From Devosia sp. (GTDB taxonomy: Bacteria; Pseudomonadota; Alphaproteobacteria; Rhizobiales; Devosiaceae), in NCBI RefSeq assembly GCF_028290435.1, contig NZ_JAQGJV010000018.1, forward strand, positions 57,735 to 121,734: a stretch of 64,000 bases of DNA, written 5' to 3'. Positions within the stretch are counted from its first letter, which is position 1. Each line of letters begins with the position of its first letter. The notes beneath the pieces were generated by a model. The model made no database searches, was not told where the DNA came from, and was given only the letters and a program-made list of their open reading frames with translations. Of this stretch, positions 63,290-64,000 are shown piece by piece. A program made the position numbers and the translations under genes.

Positions 63290-64000
63290 TTATGCCTGCA
63301 TGCGATCCAGCCGCAACTGAGCCGCGCGACGGTGACCTTCCAGCCCCTCGCTGGCAGACTGCCGCGCTGCGGGCGGGGCAACCTGCTTGACGCCATCTTC
63401 ATCCAGCCACTGGTGCGTTGCAATCTTGACATAGGCGCCGACCCAGAGGCCGCCGGTATAGGCGCCAGCGCCCATGGTCGGCAGCGTGTGGTTGGTGCCC
63501 GAGCACTTGTCGGAATAGACCACGCTGGCCAACTCTCCAATGAACAGCGACCCATAATTGCGCAGCTTGAGCGCCATGCCCTTGGCATCGGCGGTGTGAA
63601 CCTGCAGGTGCTCGGCGGCGATCAGGTCGGAATAGGCGATCATCGTAGCCTCGTCGTCGCAGACGGTAATCTCACCATAATCGCGCCAGGCCTGCCCCGC
63701 CACGTTCGCGGTCGATAGGGTCGCCAACTGCTTGTCGATTTCCTTGAGCGTCGCCTCGGCCAGCGCCGCATCGGTGGTGATCAGGCCGACGCGGGTGCGA
63801 ATGTCGTGCTCGGCCTGGGCCAGCATGTCAGTAGCGATCATTTCCGCATCGCCAGTCGAGTCGGCGACGATAAAGATCTCCGACGGGCCGGCGAGCTGAT
63901 CGATACCGACCGGCCCGAACACCTGCCTCTTGGCCTCGTTGACGAAGGCATTGCCGGGCCCGACGATCTTGTTGACGGCCGGCACGCTCTCGGTGCCGTA
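63290..64000 (-). CDS. Histidinol dehydrogenase-family protein (5' end outside window)
   Basis: At least 236 codons of a HisD-family gene are present; the start lies beyond the window edge. Visible blocks include [20 protein letters not shown], the Gln/His motif AQAEHDIRTR, the catalytic Glu-His in [30 protein letters not shown] and EGLEGHRRAAQLRL. It is a paralogue of the gene at 57808, with the same family motifs but clearly different sequence. It faces the RraA-like gene across the DUF559 repeat element. Whether it is the biosynthetic HisD or a catabolic dehydrogenase cannot be decided from this fragment. Confidence 0.85.
   Translation of the reverse strand, partial: YGTESVPAVNKIVGPGNAFVNEAKRQVFGPVGIDQLAGPSEIFIVADSTGDAEMIATDMLAQAEHDIRTRVGLITTDAALAEATLKEIDKQLATLSTANVAGQAWRDYGEITVCDDEATMIAYSDLIAAEHLQVHTADAKGMALKLRNYGSLFIGELASVVYSDKCSGTNHTLPTMGAGAYTGGLWVGAYVKIATHQWLDEDGVKQVAPPAARQSASEGLEGHRRAAQLRLDRMQA

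Overview
The window looks like chromosome of a GC-rich alphaproteobacterium, most likely Hyphomicrobiales and perhaps Devosia-like. That placement is inferred from five dense ABC-importer loci, an FCD-type GntR next to proline-racemase enzymes, CUT1 sugar systems with amidase and histidinol-dehydrogenase-like partners, and CCTCCCCC palindromic repeats. No rRNA, tRNA, CRISPR array, transposase or phage gene was seen. Nearly everything is catabolic: import plus breakdown of amino acids, peptides, sugars and organosulfur compounds.

Region 1 (1-16924) reads as a hydroxyproline/proline-peptide module. It holds a peptide ABC system (permease, fused double ATPase, binding protein), a DapA-superfamily enzyme, a DadA-type FAD oxidase, an FCD GntR regulator, an aminopeptidase P, two proline-racemase-family enzymes with Ser/Cys active sites, an enolase-superfamily enzyme, a polar amino-acid ABC system and a second GntR. 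Copies of TTGTCGACA(A) stand in front of three of these transcription units and tie them together. Region 2 (16970-22808) has an S15-type hydrolase with a divergent TetR regulator and a clear operator, an S33/TAP-type peptidase and an SH3b secreted protein. It is followed by a decayed decarboxylase/antiporter relic (22880-23496).

Region 3 (23533-32693) is a CUT1 sugar importer with a TIM-barrel isomerase and a Gfo/Idh/MocA dehydrogenase, then an unusual regulator joining an IclR-like helix-turn-helix to a sugar-binding periplasmic fold, a second IclR-like protein and a cupin. Region 4 (32734-42864) has a sarcosine-oxidase-like flavoprotein divergent from an operon of two LLM flavin monooxygenases, an M20 deacylase, a GNAT acetyltransferase, a fused permease-ATPase, a binding protein and a CPHC thioredoxin-like protein. 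This matches, function by function, the Bacillus subtilis ytmI/tcyJKLMN/ytnJ/ytnL operon that salvages S-(2-succino)cysteine. An MFS transporter, a formylglycine-generating-enzyme relic and a ClC channel follow.

Region 5 (45330-51527) is a polyol/glycerol-phosphate type module: FGGY kinase and DeoR regulator divergent from a GlpA-like flavoprotein with a BFD iron-sulfur domain, an NAD(P)/FAD reductase and a tandem SnoaL-like protein. Region 6 (51528-62810) is a second CUT1 importer with amidase, HisD-like dehydrogenase, SDR, LacI regulator, bicupin and RraA-like aldolase, bracketed by two matching LacI-type operators. At the right edge a DUF559 (Vsr-like) endonuclease gene sits between inverted copies of a roughly 50-bp double-hairpin repeat, next to a truncated second HisD-family gene. 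All five binding-protein genes are followed at once by a stem-loop before the next gene.
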